Source: Pseudoxanthomonas kaohsiungensis (GTDB lineage: Bacteria > Pseudomonadota > Gammaproteobacteria > Xanthomonadales > Xanthomonadaceae). From it: a stretch of DNA of 64,000 nucleotides. Both the position numbers and the translations under genes were made by a program. Location of the stretch: NCBI RefSeq assembly GCF_010211765.1, contig NZ_PDWO01000007.1:62001-126000 (forward strand), read 5' to 3'. Of this stretch, positions 16,096 to 25,564 are shown piece by piece (position 1 is the first letter of the stretch; every line of letters begins with the position of its first letter). The notes under the pieces were generated by a model. It did no database searches and was not told the DNA's origin. It was given only the letters and a program-made list of their open reading frames with translations.

Positions 16096-16968
16096 TTACC
16101 TGAAAATCCGATTGAACTGCTCTTCGCCCGGCACCGACATGATACCCCTCGGCCGGCCATCGTCCATGTAGAGGATGGTCGGGACGCCAGTGTACCCGGA
16201 CGCCTGGAGCAACTGCAGATTGCGTTCCAGTTCGGCCGCGGTTTTTTCCGTTACCTTGACGCCGGTCAAGGTTCCACCGCCCATTTCCGTGAGCGCCCTG
16301 CTTGCGTCCTTGGCTTGATATATGGCAGCAGCAAGGTTCTTTGAAGACTCCGACAGGATAGCGACCGGGATCCAACGAACTTGAATCCGCCCAGCAGCAG
16401 CCACCGGCCGGATCATCCCCCAAAGCTGGTGGCAATACGGGCACTGCGGGTCGAAGATCACATAGACGATCTTCTCCGGATCCTCGGCGGCACCCTCAGC
16501 GACGTAGTCCAGGCCGCCTGCCTGTTCCCAGATCGCCGCCATCTCTGCGTCGATCACGTGGCGGCCGCTGTCTGCCGGAATCGCCGCGCGTGCCAGGTCG
16601 TTATTGGTGACGTTGCCGCCCTTGGCATCGTAGACCGTGCCGCTGATCAGGTAACCCCCATCCGCGGTCACGTAGAAGAGGCGCTGTTCGGTCCCCCGCT
16701 CGGCCACGATGGCCTTCAGTCCCGACTCGGATGTGAAGGCGGTGGTGATCGTGGAGCCCTGCTCCAGCAGAAACCTCTCTGCGGCCGTCGGCGCAACCGC
16801 GCCCTCGGGCTGATCCGTCGAATCGGGTGGGGCCGGCGCCGTCACGACGGTAGTGCCGGTCGCCTCAGCGCCCGGCCCTGCACTGTCACGGCCGCAGCCG
16901 GCCAAGCCGACCACGGCAGCGGTGGACAGCAGCAGCACAACTAATTTGGTGGCCTTCAGTGATCTCAT
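16096..16968 (-). CDS. DsbC/TrbB-like thiol-disulfide lipoprotein
   Basis: A 290-residue precursor with a signal peptide ending in a lipobox (VGLAGC, Cys near residue 21), then a Pro/Ala linker and a thioredoxin-fold domain with the active-site CPYC within FDPQCPYCHQLWG. DsbC-type proteins isomerise disulfides in the periplasm; IncI plasmids carry one (TrbB) between trbA and trbC, the DotM and DotL homologues, and here it also lies in the DotM-DotL operon. The ATG at 16968 overlaps the M15-like stop (ATGA); the longer frame upstream has no signal. Confidence 0.85.
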   Translation of the reverse strand: MRSLKATKLVVLLLSTAAVVGLAGCGRDSAGPGAEATGTTVVTAPAPPDSTDQPEGAVAPTAAERFLLEQGSTITTAFTSESGLKAIVAERGTEQRLFYVTADGGYLISGTVYDAKGGNVTNNDLARAAIPADSGRHVIDAEMAAIWEQAGGLDYVAEGAAEDPEKIVYVIFDPQCPYCHQLWGMIRPVAAAGRIQVRWIPVAILSESSKNLAAAIYQAKDASRALTEMGGGTLTGVKVTEKTAAELERNLQLLQASGYTGVPTILYMDDGRPRGIMSVPGEEQFNRIFR

Positions 16969-17603
16969 TTCGTACTCCAGAAGCGGACCTTGCCCACGTC
17001 GGTGTGGATGAAATTGCGTCGATCGAGGTAGAAGCCAACTCCGCCGGCGCGGTAGCTTGCAAGAAACTTGCCAACGAACTCCGCCGGAAGATTGGCATAG
17101 CGCCCATCCACGGCCATGCCCTTGACGTGTAGGGAATTTTTCGCCGCACCCTCGGTGTTGGCATTGGTATGCTCGCTGCGATAGCCGCTCGTCACCAGGT
17201 ACGGCTCGTCGAATCCATGAACGGCGTAGAGCCATGACTGCATGCCGAAGAGCATGTTGAGCAGGCGCAGATCCATTGCTGTGGCCTGCTGGCCGCGCAC
17301 GTCGCGCAACACGTGACAGACTTCTCGATAGCCACCCGGAACGACGGCACCGTCGCGCCAGAAGCACACGCGGCGGTGCTCCCCCGTGGCCGCCCGCGTC
17401 AGGTTTACCACCCGCGGCTGCGCCCAGAACGCCTCGGCCTGAGCCGCATCAGCATAGTGGGTCGGCAGCGCCAAGCCCGTGCGCTTGGAGAGCGGATTGG
17501 CCTGGGTTCCGCCGGCGGCCAGCGCCGTCAGGCCGGCGCCAATGCCGGCGACCAGGAACTGCCGGCGCTTGAGCAACAGGGCGTGGCCGGGCGTATCGGC
17601 CAT
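16965..17603 (-). CDS. DUF882/M15-type murein peptidase, exported
   Basis: A 212-residue protein with a signal resembling a Tat leader (KRRQFLVAG then an Ala/Gly-rich core). The mature part is of the YcbK/DUF882 type: TSGYRSEHTNANT, SLHVKGMAVDGR and NFIHTDVG supply the conserved His and Asp zinc ligands. It probably cleaves peptidoglycan cross-links in the periplasm to let the conjugation channel through. The start overlaps the DotL stop region. The unusual place, between DotL and DsbC genes, supports a role in the T4SS. Confidence 0.82.
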   Translation of the reverse strand: MADTPGHALLLKRRQFLVAGIGAGLTALAAGGTQANPLSKRTGLALPTHYADAAQAEAFWAQPRVVNLTRAATGEHRRVCFWRDGAVVPGGYREVCHVLRDVRGQQATAMDLRLLNMLFGMQSWLYAVHGFDEPYLVTSGYRSEHTNANTEGAAKNSLHVKGMAVDGRYANLPAEFVGKFLASYRAGGVGFYLDRRNFIHTDVGKVRFWSTK

Positions 17604-20086
17604 TACTGGCTCCCCGTCGCTTCTTCGATGTTGCGCGCCAGGTCGGCCAGCGCCTCGTCCATGGCATCCACCGCCTCCTGCGAGCGCACCGGCTTGGGCG
17701 GCGATGGGTAGCGGGTGGCCGAAGTGGCCTGCTCCACGATCTCCTTGGCAACCGCTCGCGCCTCGCTCGCCGACGCGCCCAGAGCCTCGGCCACGCCGGC
17801 CAGCGCGCTGGCGGTCTCCGCCTTGTTCAGGAACTGCAGGGCGGGAGCCGTGTCGGCCGCGCCGGCCGCGTTGAACACCAGCGCCTCGGCCGCCTGAGCG
17901 AACAGCGCATCCTCCGCGGAGACCACCGTTGCTGCTGCAGCGGCTGCTTCAGGGCCGAACACCGAATAGCTCTCCAAGGCGGCACCGTCGAAGATGGTGT
18001 CCGCGTTGTCGGGCTGTCCGGGGGCCGCCAGCTCCGCCGAAGCAGACGCGCTGTGCTCGACGTTGGCCTCGGGGGTGTGCGCATAGCCGCCGCCCGATCC
18101 GCCATCGCCACCGGCATCCACCGGCTCGGTCAGACCGCGCTGCCCTGCCAGGAACATGCACACGCCGGCCTCCGCGCCCTGGAACGCCTCGGTGTACTTC
18201 CGCGTCTGCGCCGCGCCGGCGGCGATTTCCAAGGCCCGCAGCGCGGCGTCGGGCGGCACGATCTGCCCATCAAGCGGGTACTTCAACAGCCCCTCTTGGA
18301 TGCGGACGGTGTCCACCAGCAGCTTGCGGATCTCCGACTCCGGCTGCGGCAACACCTTGATGAAGTGGTTGAGCCGAAAATTCTTCGCCTTTTCCGGCAC
18401 CGCATAGAACATGCGGGCGCGGATGATGTCGGACTTGACGAGGATGTGCACCTCGCCTTCGATCTGATTGACCATGTCCTGCAGGTCCACGCGGCTGACC
18501 CGCGTGTGCTTGGCGTTGGTGTCAGGGCGGTAGTTGCCCATGTAGCCATCGCTCATCTCGTACCCGCCGACTTCCGACACCCAGGCTTCGCCGGCGCGCT
18601 TGACGAACAGATCGAACGTCTCGTTGGGATCTTCCAGCTTGCCGAAGATCTTGATGTTGGAGTTGGAGACGATCGCCAGCGTCTCCTCTTTCGAGGTGCG
18701 ATAGAACGCCTGGAGATCCTGGCCTGCGGCCACCAGGCAGAACCCCAGCGAACGTGCCTGGGCCCACATCAGCGCAGCATCTTCGGGCATGTAATAGCCC
18801 ATCTCGTCGAAGATCGCGATGTAGGGTGTGGGCGAGTTGGTGGCACGCGAGTCAAGCAGCTCGCGGCGCGAGCCTTCGAGCTTGCTGCCCAGCTCGCCAC
18901 CCATCATGCCCTTCATCGCCGCCACGATGATCTTGCCCAGGTTGGACAGTTCCGGCCGCGACTTCTCCAGCGCCGGTAGCAGCACCAGCAGGATGCGGTT
19001 ATTTGTCACCACGTCCCGGAAGTTCACCTCGCCCTGCGGGGTGTAGTAGATATGCCCGTAGGTGTCCGCCAGCGACGACAGGATGCGGGTGAACTGCATC
19101 TGCTGGTAGCCGAACTGCTCCAGGAACGTGCCCGCCTGCTGGTCGCCCTTCTCCTTCTTGTAGCCGGGCACGTCGTACAGGAACGCCTGCATCATCGTGC
19201 GCGACTTCTCACTGATGTACGGGTCCTGCATCAGCTCGTTGAACTTCGGGAATGGCAGGAACTCGCGGATCGCACCGATGTGCAGCATCAGGCGATCCTG
19301 GTCGCGCAGATCCACCAGTGCAGGCAGTACGGACGAGATGAAGCTGATCGCACGGCCCTTCCACATGTCGCCCTTGCCATCCGAAGCATCCATCAGGCTC
19401 ACGAGCAGCTGGATGAGGCTTTCGGCGTTGCCGACCGCAAAGGGGTTGTAGGTGTTGGAGAGCTTGTCGGCGCGCTTCTTCTTGGTGTCCGCATTGCCGG
19501 TCATGTAGTTGATGACCAGCAGGTCATCCTCGCGACCGTACTGCCGCACCATCGCGAAGATCTTCCCCCACAGCGACACGTCGCCCTTGCCGTCGGTGTA
19601 GGTGAAGCCGGAGCACCAGGTGATGGCATTGAAGGCCATCGACGTCAGGCCTTCAGTCTTACCTGCGCCGGTCGAGCCGAGCACGAAGATATGCGTGCGC
19701 ATGTCCTCGTTGGCCGCCCAGATCTCCGCGTTGTCCTCCGCTCGGTTGCCGATGAAGCCGATGCCACGGGCCATCTGCGGCTTGCCCGTGCCCGGGTGCA
19801 AGTCGCGCGAATCGAGCTCGCCCAGGCCCTTGCGCTTGCGGAACGGAATGTCCTCCTTGCGGGAGAACACGATGTACGCGTATGCGACAGCCAGCAGCGG
19901 CATGATGTCGAACAAGGCGGGCATGGCGACCACGCCGCCGCACATCAGCAAGCCCACCACCGGAATCGCAAGCTCCGCACTGAGCAGGTCCACCGCCTGC
20001 TCGGACAGGCGGCGCGTATCGCGCAGCAGCCGCGTGCGGCGGATCTCCTGATGCTGACGAACGCCTTGGATGGGCCCTTTGGACAT
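17603..20086 (-). CDS. dotL: DotL/IcmO (TrbC)-type coupling ATPase
   Basis: An 827-residue type IV coupling protein. Two hydrophobic segments lie near residues 40-75, then the Walker A GSTGAGKT (about 137-144) and Walker B IAIFDEMGYYMP near 415. The central part (RKRKGLGELDSRDL, QLLVSLMDASDGKGDMW) is typical of DotL/IcmO and IncI TrbC. It links substrates to the T4SS at the inner membrane. The last 200 residues are Ala/Glu-rich and variable, as in the DotL tail that binds adaptors. ATG at 20086, 5 bases from the upstream gene's stop. Confidence 0.92.
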   Translation of the reverse strand: MSKGPIQGVRQHQEIRRTRLLRDTRRLSEQAVDLLSAELAIPVVGLLMCGGVVAMPALFDIMPLLAVAYAYIVFSRKEDIPFRKRKGLGELDSRDLHPGTGKPQMARGIGFIGNRAEDNAEIWAANEDMRTHIFVLGSTGAGKTEGLTSMAFNAITWCSGFTYTDGKGDVSLWGKIFAMVRQYGREDDLLVINYMTGNADTKKKRADKLSNTYNPFAVGNAESLIQLLVSLMDASDGKGDMWKGRAISFISSVLPALVDLRDQDRLMLHIGAIREFLPFPKFNELMQDPYISEKSRTMMQAFLYDVPGYKKEKGDQQAGTFLEQFGYQQMQFTRILSSLADTYGHIYYTPQGEVNFRDVVTNNRILLVLLPALEKSRPELSNLGKIIVAAMKGMMGGELGSKLEGSRRELLDSRATNSPTPYIAIFDEMGYYMPEDAALMWAQARSLGFCLVAAGQDLQAFYRTSKEETLAIVSNSNIKIFGKLEDPNETFDLFVKRAGEAWVSEVGGYEMSDGYMGNYRPDTNAKHTRVSRVDLQDMVNQIEGEVHILVKSDIIRARMFYAVPEKAKNFRLNHFIKVLPQPESEIRKLLVDTVRIQEGLLKYPLDGQIVPPDAALRALEIAAGAAQTRKYTEAFQGAEAGVCMFLAGQRGLTEPVDAGGDGGSGGGYAHTPEANVEHSASASAELAAPGQPDNADTIFDGAALESYSVFGPEAAAAAATVVSAEDALFAQAAEALVFNAAGAADTAPALQFLNKAETASALAGVAEALGASASEARAVAKEIVEQATSATRYPSPPKPVRSQEAVDAMDEALADLARNIEEATGSQ

Positions 20087-20090
20087 GGTG

Positions 20091-21536
20091 TTACTCGGCG
20101 ACCTTGAAGCGTAGGGCCGGATCGCAGCCGGCCGGAGCCATGCCCAGGCCGAAGTCCTTCATCGCCGGATCTTCCAGCGGCACGCCTGGGACACCGGCCT
20201 GCGCACGGGTCTCCTGCGAGGCCTGGGCTGCGCTGGCCAGCACCTGAGCCATCCACGGGTCGGCCTGGCCATCCGACGGCGCCTCAACGCCGGCGCCGGC
20301 CAGGATCTGCGCCATCACCTGCGGATCCACGCCCCCTCCTACGGCGTCCTTACTGAACAGCGCAGCCAGCGCCGCGTCCGCCGTCGAGCTCGCCGGCGCA
20401 GCCGCCACGGGGCCTTCCTCGCGGGAAGGCCGCGGTCCCGGTCCGGCGACCAGCACGCCCATGACGATGAGGCCGGCCACGCCGGCACCCACCAGGACAG
20501 GCCATGGACTGCGACCACCGCCGACCGAACGGATCATCGCGTCCTCGATCCGCTTGGCCACGTGGCGAGCGGTTTCGGCATCCTGCAAGCCGCCCATCTC
20601 CCAGAGCACCCAACGCTGGCCTTCAGCCGTCCGTCCGTTGGGAAGGAGCGAACCATCCGTATGGATCCGCACCCCGTACCCGCCGGGAACGCTCCCGGTC
20701 ACCGATGTGCCGAGCGTTTGATTGCCGCTGGAGTTGCGGATCGGCACCAAGGTCACGTCGCCGCCATACCGACTGGCACGCCGCAGCGAAACGCCGAAAT
20801 CCTTCAGGACCTCGATCCGCACCGGCGGGCGAAGTGACCGCGACAGTTCCGAGCGGATGCCGGCAATCTGCGCGCGAGCGACCGAACAGGCGCCGCCGCC
20901 CAGGCGCACAGCCGCGGCACGCAGCGCTGGCGGCCGCAACCCCTCGCCGACCACCGCCACCAGGCCGCGAAACCTCGCAGCCAGCAGACGCACGCGTTCA
21001 CGCGGCGTCTTGCGAACACGCCCCACCAGTTCGTCGAGCTCCAGCATCGCACGCTCGATCGCACCCTCGTCGGCCGGCGCGGCCGGAGCGCTGAGCAGCT
21101 CCGTGTCCAGCTGGGCCGCCAGCGGCGCAAGCAGCGTGGACACCGCGGCAAACTGCTTCTCCATCACCGCACGCGCCTCCGGGTTGAACGCCGGGTCGAT
21201 GTCGCCCGCCAACTGCATCAGCACGTCATCCGCCACCCGACCGCAGTAGGGTGAGCATCGGTTGGACGCGGTCGTGTCTTCGCGGTGCCACCGGGCCAGC
21301 ACCTCGAAACGTGCCGGCGCGAACCACTCGGCGAAACTGCTGCATCCCGTGAATCCGGGAGCGCGTTCCAACACCAGCTGGCCGACCGCACGCAAGACCA
21401 TCGCCGCATTGCGACTCCACGGGCCCGCAGCCAGGCGCAGCCTCGCTTCTTCGGTACCAATGAGCTCGACAGCTCGATCGCGCGCCTGCGCGCTCAGCGC
21501 CGGGCCCTCGAACACGGACTGCTCGTTGTTCGCCAT
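20091..21536 (-). CDS. unknown protein between DotM and DotL
   Basis: A 481-residue protein with one clear membrane segment (VLVGAGVAGLIVMGVLVAG, around residue 355). The larger N-terminal part is predicted cytoplasmic and rich in Arg/Ala; the C-terminal part is Ala/Gly/Pro-rich. A Cys motif (RCSPYCG) is visible near residue 85. The ATG at 21536 has an AGGAG site 7 bases upstream. No family was recognised. Its place between the two coupling-complex genes suggests it is a plasmid-specific coupling-complex subunit. Confidence 0.75.
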   Translation of the reverse strand: MANNEQSVFEGPALSAQARDRAVELIGTEEARLRLAAGPWSRNAAMVLRAVGQLVLERAPGFTGCSSFAEWFAPARFEVLARWHREDTTASNRCSPYCGRVADDVLMQLAGDIDPAFNPEARAVMEKQFAAVSTLLAPLAAQLDTELLSAPAAPADEGAIERAMLELDELVGRVRKTPRERVRLLAARFRGLVAVVGEGLRPPALRAAAVRLGGGACSVARAQIAGIRSELSRSLRPPVRIEVLKDFGVSLRRASRYGGDVTLVPIRNSSGNQTLGTSVTGSVPGGYGVRIHTDGSLLPNGRTAEGQRWVLWEMGGLQDAETARHVAKRIEDAMIRSVGGGRSPWPVLVGAGVAGLIVMGVLVAGPGPRPSREEGPVAAAPASSTADAALAALFSKDAVGGGVDPQVMAQILAGAGVEAPSDGQADPWMAQVLASAAQASQETRAQAGVPGVPLEDPAMKDFGLGMAPAGCDPALRFKVAE

Positions 21537-21537
21537 A

Positions 21538-22674
21538 TCAAAGCTCCTGATCGTCTTCAAGGGTGTTCAGCGCTTCCACGGTTCCGTCGATTGCCGGCTG
21601 CACCATGGGCGTGGGGATTGCGGTCTTGGCCATGCACTCGGCCAGGTAGTGGGCGTGCACGCCGGCAGCTTCGACACTGGCCACGTTCAGGCCAAGATCG
21701 TTGAGCACGTACCAGGTCGTGCGGTCCGCCATCTTCAGCCAGCGAAACCATGCCGGCGGCAGCTTTCCGTTCTCGCGAGCGGCAGAGAGAAGCCGGCGCA
21801 GCACGCAGCGCACATGGTAGTGCTGGCGCACCAGCGCCACGACAGCTGGGCTATCGGCGTACTTCTCGATCGTGCTCTCCACACGCGGGGTGGTCAGCAA
21901 CGAAGGGTCGCGCTTCGCCATGGCGTCGTTCCACGCCACGGCCACCCCATTGATGATCTCCTGCGCGAGCTTGTCGTCGTGGTTGATCTGGGCGATGAAT
22001 GCCGCGAACAGGGTTCGCTCGAACGGCTTCAGCTCCGCTGGCCCCTGCCAGGGCCTGCCCAGCTGGCTGCCGAAAATCGACTTGGCGCGGTCCGACAGGA
22101 AGAACCGGCCATCCGCCAGAACCATTGCCGTGTTCGGGACGTCTGCCGGTGCCGTCCAGCGCGGCAGCACCAGCCCGTGGCGTCGCGCGTAGAAGCGCGG
22201 CTCCTGGCGCATGCCGTTGACCGGATCATCGAGCGGCACATTCTCCAGCCCCAGACCGAGGACCGGTTGCAGGGTCGGGTATGTTTGGCCTTCCTGCATG
22301 GCCAGCGACTTCATGGTGTACTTCCGGCTCATTCGCGTGTTGCGCGAGGGCGCCTTCAGATAGATCCACCCGAACAGCGCGGCAAGAAACGCCAAACTGA
22401 ACCAGCGCAGGGAGTACCCCGCCACCGCACCTGATTCGATCAGCTGCATCAGGGTGGCATCGGGAGGCGATACAGTCCCGAGCCACTGCGCCAGCATCGC
22501 CTTGCCCTCCGGATCAAGGATGAGCAGATGCGCCTCTGCCCAGCGGATCCACATGACCCCGCGAGCGATCGGCTCATGGAAGATGAACCACATCATCACC
22601 ACCAGCAGCACGCCAGCAATCGCTCCCCACGGCAGCGCGTCGGTGTCCTTCGTGGGCGTGTCCCGACCTTTCAT
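21538..22674 (-). CDS. dotM: DotM/IcmP (TrbA)-type coupling-complex protein
   Basis: A 378-residue protein with two N-terminal membrane segments (about residues 17-33 and 90-105) and a cytoplasmic domain with motifs of the DotM/IcmP family: SRKYTMKSLAMQEGQTYPTLQPV, LPAFMLADG-like AMVLADGRFFLSDRAKS and a long helical C-terminus. DotM pairs with DotL in the Dot/Icm coupling complex and is TrbA in IncI plasmids. The ATG overlaps the upstream stop (ATGA). Family identification by motif and context. Confidence 0.88.
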   Translation of the reverse strand: MKGRDTPTKDTDALPWGAIAGVLLVVMMWFIFHEPIARGVMWIRWAEAHLLILDPEGKAMLAQWLGTVSPPDATLMQLIESGAVAGYSLRWFSLAFLAALFGWIYLKAPSRNTRMSRKYTMKSLAMQEGQTYPTLQPVLGLGLENVPLDDPVNGMRQEPRFYARRHGLVLPRWTAPADVPNTAMVLADGRFFLSDRAKSIFGSQLGRPWQGPAELKPFERTLFAAFIAQINHDDKLAQEIINGVAVAWNDAMAKRDPSLLTTPRVESTIEKYADSPAVVALVRQHYHVRCVLRRLLSAARENGKLPPAWFRWLKMADRTTWYVLNDLGLNVASVEAAGVHAHYLAECMAKTAIPTPMVQPAIDGTVEALNTLEDDQEL

Positions 22675-23411
22675 CGACCGACATCCTTGGCGACTGCGCG
22701 CATGTGTGTAAGGAATCGCGACATGTAACGCTCGCGCTTGGCCGGCGTCGCTGAGTGGTAGTTGCCCACGCCAGTCCAGAAATCAGGGGCCCGTGCGATC
22801 TGGTAGGCCGCCACGTAGGTTCCGACGTGGATGTTCAGGCACTCGTCGTTGATCAGGCGCTCGCGGGTGATGCCGTATCGCTCGAACCGGAAGGGCGCGC
22901 CGGTCAGGTGGACGCTGTTCACCTGCATCGGCCCCATGTCGATGGTGCCGTTCTTGTTGGTGCGGTACTGCCCCACGGTGCCGCCTTCCGTCCGCAGGTA
23001 CGCCCAGATGACCTGCTCGGGCACCTGGTAGCGCGCGGACGCGGCACGAACGCAGTCGCTGCGCGGCGTCGTTTTGCCGCGTCGGGCAGCCATTGTCACG
23101 ACACTAGCCCGCGCCTGGTCCAGCTCGCGAAGGCGCAGCATGTAGGTGCCGACTTGAATGTTGAGGCATTCGTTCTCGACCAGCTGCTCGGCAGTGATGC
23201 CGTACTGCGCCAGGGCCGGCATGGCGATGCTGGGGATCCTCATCGCGCCGACTTCGTAGTTGCCGTCCTGCGCCCGCACGATCTGCCTGCGGGCGCCTGT
23301 GCGCAGCTGAAGCTCGTGCACGACGTGATTCTGGTCGACGCCGTAGGCCTGTGCCGCTTGCTGGATGCAGGCGGCTTGCTCCTGGACGACGTCGGCCGCG
23401 GTCAGATCCAT
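22671..23411 (-). CDS. tandem lytic-transglycosylase-like protein
   Basis: A 246-residue protein with two related SLT-like halves. The second (about residues 130-240) has IWAYLRTEGGTVGQYR, MGPMQVNSVHL and GNYHSATP, the usual catalytic Glu, GxMQ and NYH elements. The first half (QLRTGARRQIVR, VGAMRIPSIAM) keeps the fold signature but lacks the Glu. It would open peptidoglycan for the T4SS. No signal peptide is evident from the chosen ATG at 23411, which overlaps the upstream stop. Export may be by another route. Confidence 0.82.
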   Translation of the reverse strand: MDLTAADVVQEQAACIQQAAQAYGVDQNHVVHELQLRTGARRQIVRAQDGNYEVGAMRIPSIAMPALAQYGITAEQLVENECLNIQVGTYMLRLRELDQARASVVTMAARRGKTTPRSDCVRAASARYQVPEQVIWAYLRTEGGTVGQYRTNKNGTIDMGPMQVNSVHLTGAPFRFERYGITRERLINDECLNIHVGTYVAAYQIARAPDFWTGVGNYHSATPAKRERYMSRFLTHMRAVAKDVGR

Positions 23412-23887
23412 CAGGCCCTCCCGAGGAGCCAGTCGCCGAACGCCACGAATTTCCGCTCGCGCATCTGGTAAATCCGGAAGCGACACACGACAGCCTTGGC
23501 ACCGCATACACCGATCACGCCGGCGGACATGAAGAACTGCGACAGCGCGTTGTTGACGAACGGGGACAGCAGAAGCGACGCGAGCCCGGCGACCCCAACG
23601 ATCGCGTAGACGTAGAACATGCGCTCCACCTGCGCAATGCGCTGCTGCAGCTCGGCAGCGCTGACACCCAGCCGCTTCATCGCCTGCTCGAACGACTCTA
23701 CCCGCCCACGATTACCGCGGGCGATCAGACGCTTCAGCCACGCAAACGTGCGCTTTCGGTGTTCGATCTCTGCAGGAACATCGCCGACGGTGGAGTACAT
23801 CCACCACTTGGCAGCACCCTTGCCTGCCTTCGCCGTCCTGCGCGTGACGCGCGACACCAGCCCAGGCGCTTTCTGTTCTTCGTTCAT
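23411..23887 (-). CDS. IcmV-like inner-membrane protein
   Basis: A 158-residue protein with a basic N-terminus, the segment ESFEQAMKRLGVSAAELQQR, two membrane segments (about 93-110 and 120-135) and a C-terminal FRIYQMRERKFVAFGDWL. The order and residues resemble Legionella IcmV (SF-x-A-x-R-L-x-L-S before two membrane spans, then F-x-x-x-Q-x-x-R-K-x-x-x-x-x-W). IcmV is a small Dot/Icm inner-membrane protein. ATG at 23887 couples with the preceding gene. Confidence 0.65.
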   Translation of the reverse strand: MNEEQKAPGLVSRVTRRTAKAGKGAAKWWMYSTVGDVPAEIEHRKRTFAWLKRLIARGNRGRVESFEQAMKRLGVSAAELQQRIAQVERMFYVYAIVGVAGLASLLLSPFVNNALSQFFMSAGVIGVCGAKAVVCRFRIYQMRERKFVAFGDWLLGRA

Positions 23888-25062
23888 GCATTGCCACCGG
23901 AGATGGATTGGCAGGCGTAGACGCTCATGCCGACGAGGCGCCGCATCATCGTGCGCACCTTCTCGCAGGTGGCGGCTACAGGGAGGCCGCCCTGCAGCTG
24001 GATGGCGACGATTCGCTCATAGGCCGCCATGTCGTGCTCGACGGCCTTGAGCTCGGAATAGAACTCGCCACGCGCTTCGGCCAGCGCGGACTGCACCAGC
24101 TGTGCGCTCCTGGCCATGAGCTCGCTCGACAGCTGTACCGCAGACGAGCCCACGGGCATGAATGGCAAAAGGCGCTCCACGCCGGTTGCAACTTCCTCGC
24201 AGACCGTGGTGGCGAGGGCCAGCGCCGCGGAATCCACGTCCACGACGACATCCGGCTGATTGGCCGCCAGATGCCATGCCATGCGCTGCAGATCTACCAG
24301 CACGGGTGCGAGAGCCAACGCAGCGGCGTATATGTCGACCTCGCCGCCGGACACGGCGGGCATCTCACGCGCGGTCTCTACAGATGCCAGGAATGCAGCG
24401 GTCAGGCGGCCGATCCCTTCGGATGGCCACATATCCTCGGAAGCCACGCCTTGATTCTTGATGACGGTGCTGATCCAGTGATCGGCGACGATCTCTGCGG
24501 TCAGCACGCCAGCGCGGCGGCGGCGCCAGCCCAAGTCGATCTCCTTGGGATCAGACTCCCGGGCAAGCTGATCCGCTATCCGGACGGAATCCTGCGACAG
24601 CATCCGGATGCACTTGATCGACTGATCGATCGAGGCGCCTGGCCCCGGGAACACCTGCACCGCTCGCAGCACCGGCACCAGGCTGGCTACAATGTCCAGC
24701 ACCTCGGCGCGCTCGGCATCCAGGCGCACCGGGGCGGGCACTGGCGTCGAGTCCTCAGCCGCGTCGGAGCCGTCGGCTTCGTGTGACGCTTCGTCGACCC
24801 CATGCGAGGGGGCGCCGTCATAGCCAGCATCCCCATCGATCGCGGGCGCGGCGTCATCCAAGGCCGCATCTTCGGTCGATTCGTTGTCCTGGGTCGTCGG
24901 CGCCTCCGTCTCGGTGGACCCGTCATCGTCGTCGCCCAGTCCCAGCAGGGACAGCGGGTCGTCTGAGGACAGGAACTCCGCAGTGCTCATGGCCACTTCG
25001 TCGACCTGCCCAGCGCCGTGCTGTGCTGCGTCATTGGCGACGAGCCTGCGGACACGAGACAT
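23884..25062 (-). CDS. hypothetical protein, 392 aa
   Basis: N-terminal 110 residues are highly acidic and probably disordered (GLGDDDDGSTETEAPTTQDNESTED), followed by a helical Ala/Val-rich domain to the C-terminus. No membrane segment or known motif. It heads the IcmV-SLT-DotM-DotL operon and is coupled to the gene upstream, so it is probably a cytoplasmic accessory of the T4SS. The ATG at 25062 is preferred to the TTG one codon earlier. Confidence 0.72.
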   Translation of the reverse strand: MSRVRRLVANDAAQHGAGQVDEVAMSTAEFLSSDDPLSLLGLGDDDDGSTETEAPTTQDNESTEDAALDDAAPAIDGDAGYDGAPSHGVDEASHEADGSDAAEDSTPVPAPVRLDAERAEVLDIVASLVPVLRAVQVFPGPGASIDQSIKCIRMLSQDSVRIADQLARESDPKEIDLGWRRRRAGVLTAEIVADHWISTVIKNQGVASEDMWPSEGIGRLTAAFLASVETAREMPAVSGGEVDIYAAALALAPVLVDLQRMAWHLAANQPDVVVDVDSAALALATTVCEEVATGVERLLPFMPVGSSAVQLSSELMARSAQLVQSALAEARGEFYSELKAVEHDMAAYERIVAIQLQGGLPVAATCEKVRTMMRRLVGMSVYACQSISGGNA

Positions 25063-25502
25063 CAAACGTTCTCCAGGCGCGGCGTCTGATTGAATGCCGC
25101 GTACAGCACGCTGAGGTCGTAGCCACGGCCCAAGCGGGGAAGCGAGCGGATCACATGCGTGGACAGCGCCAGGCGCCAGATCATCGCTTTGATGCTCGCC
25201 TGCTTCTGCGGCTCGTCGTCGAATTCGACCGACATGCCCATCAACGACTCCTCGTTGGGTATGAACGACAAGCCGAGTTGCGCGTCGATCCCACGGTCGG
25301 CGATATCCAGTTCGGCAATTTTCAGGACTGCCGCGCCGTACGTCGCCTGGTTGAACACCAGTTCCGGAGCCACCTGCTCCTGGCCATCGAAGAACTCCCA
25401 GCCCTCCTCTCCGGCCATGGCAATCATGGTGGCTTCGTAGCGGTCGTAGTTGCCCTTCATGGCGCTTGCAGTAACCGTGGTGTAGTCGGATCCTATAACC
25501 AT
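25062..25502 (-). CDS. hypothetical protein, 146 aa
   Basis: Soluble protein of unknown family; the region from MKGNYDRYEATMIAMAGEEGWEFF onward is clearly protein-like. Two starts are possible: ATG at 25502 (chosen) or ATG at 25460; neither has a strong ribosome site. The longer frame to 25706 is the antisense shadow of the plus-strand gene. First gene of the 25.5-to-15.5 kb run. Confidence 0.65.
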   Translation of the reverse strand: MVIGSDYTTVTASAMKGNYDRYEATMIAMAGEEGWEFFDGQEQVAPELVFNQATYGAAVLKIAELDIADRGIDAQLGLSFIPNEESLMGMSVEFDDEPQKQASIKAMIWRLALSTHVIRSLPRLGRGYDLSVLYAAFNQTPRLENV

Positions 25503-25564
25503 AGTAGCAGATAGCGGCGCCGATTCAATACGCCGGAACACACTCCAGCCACGAGGCTTGCTCC

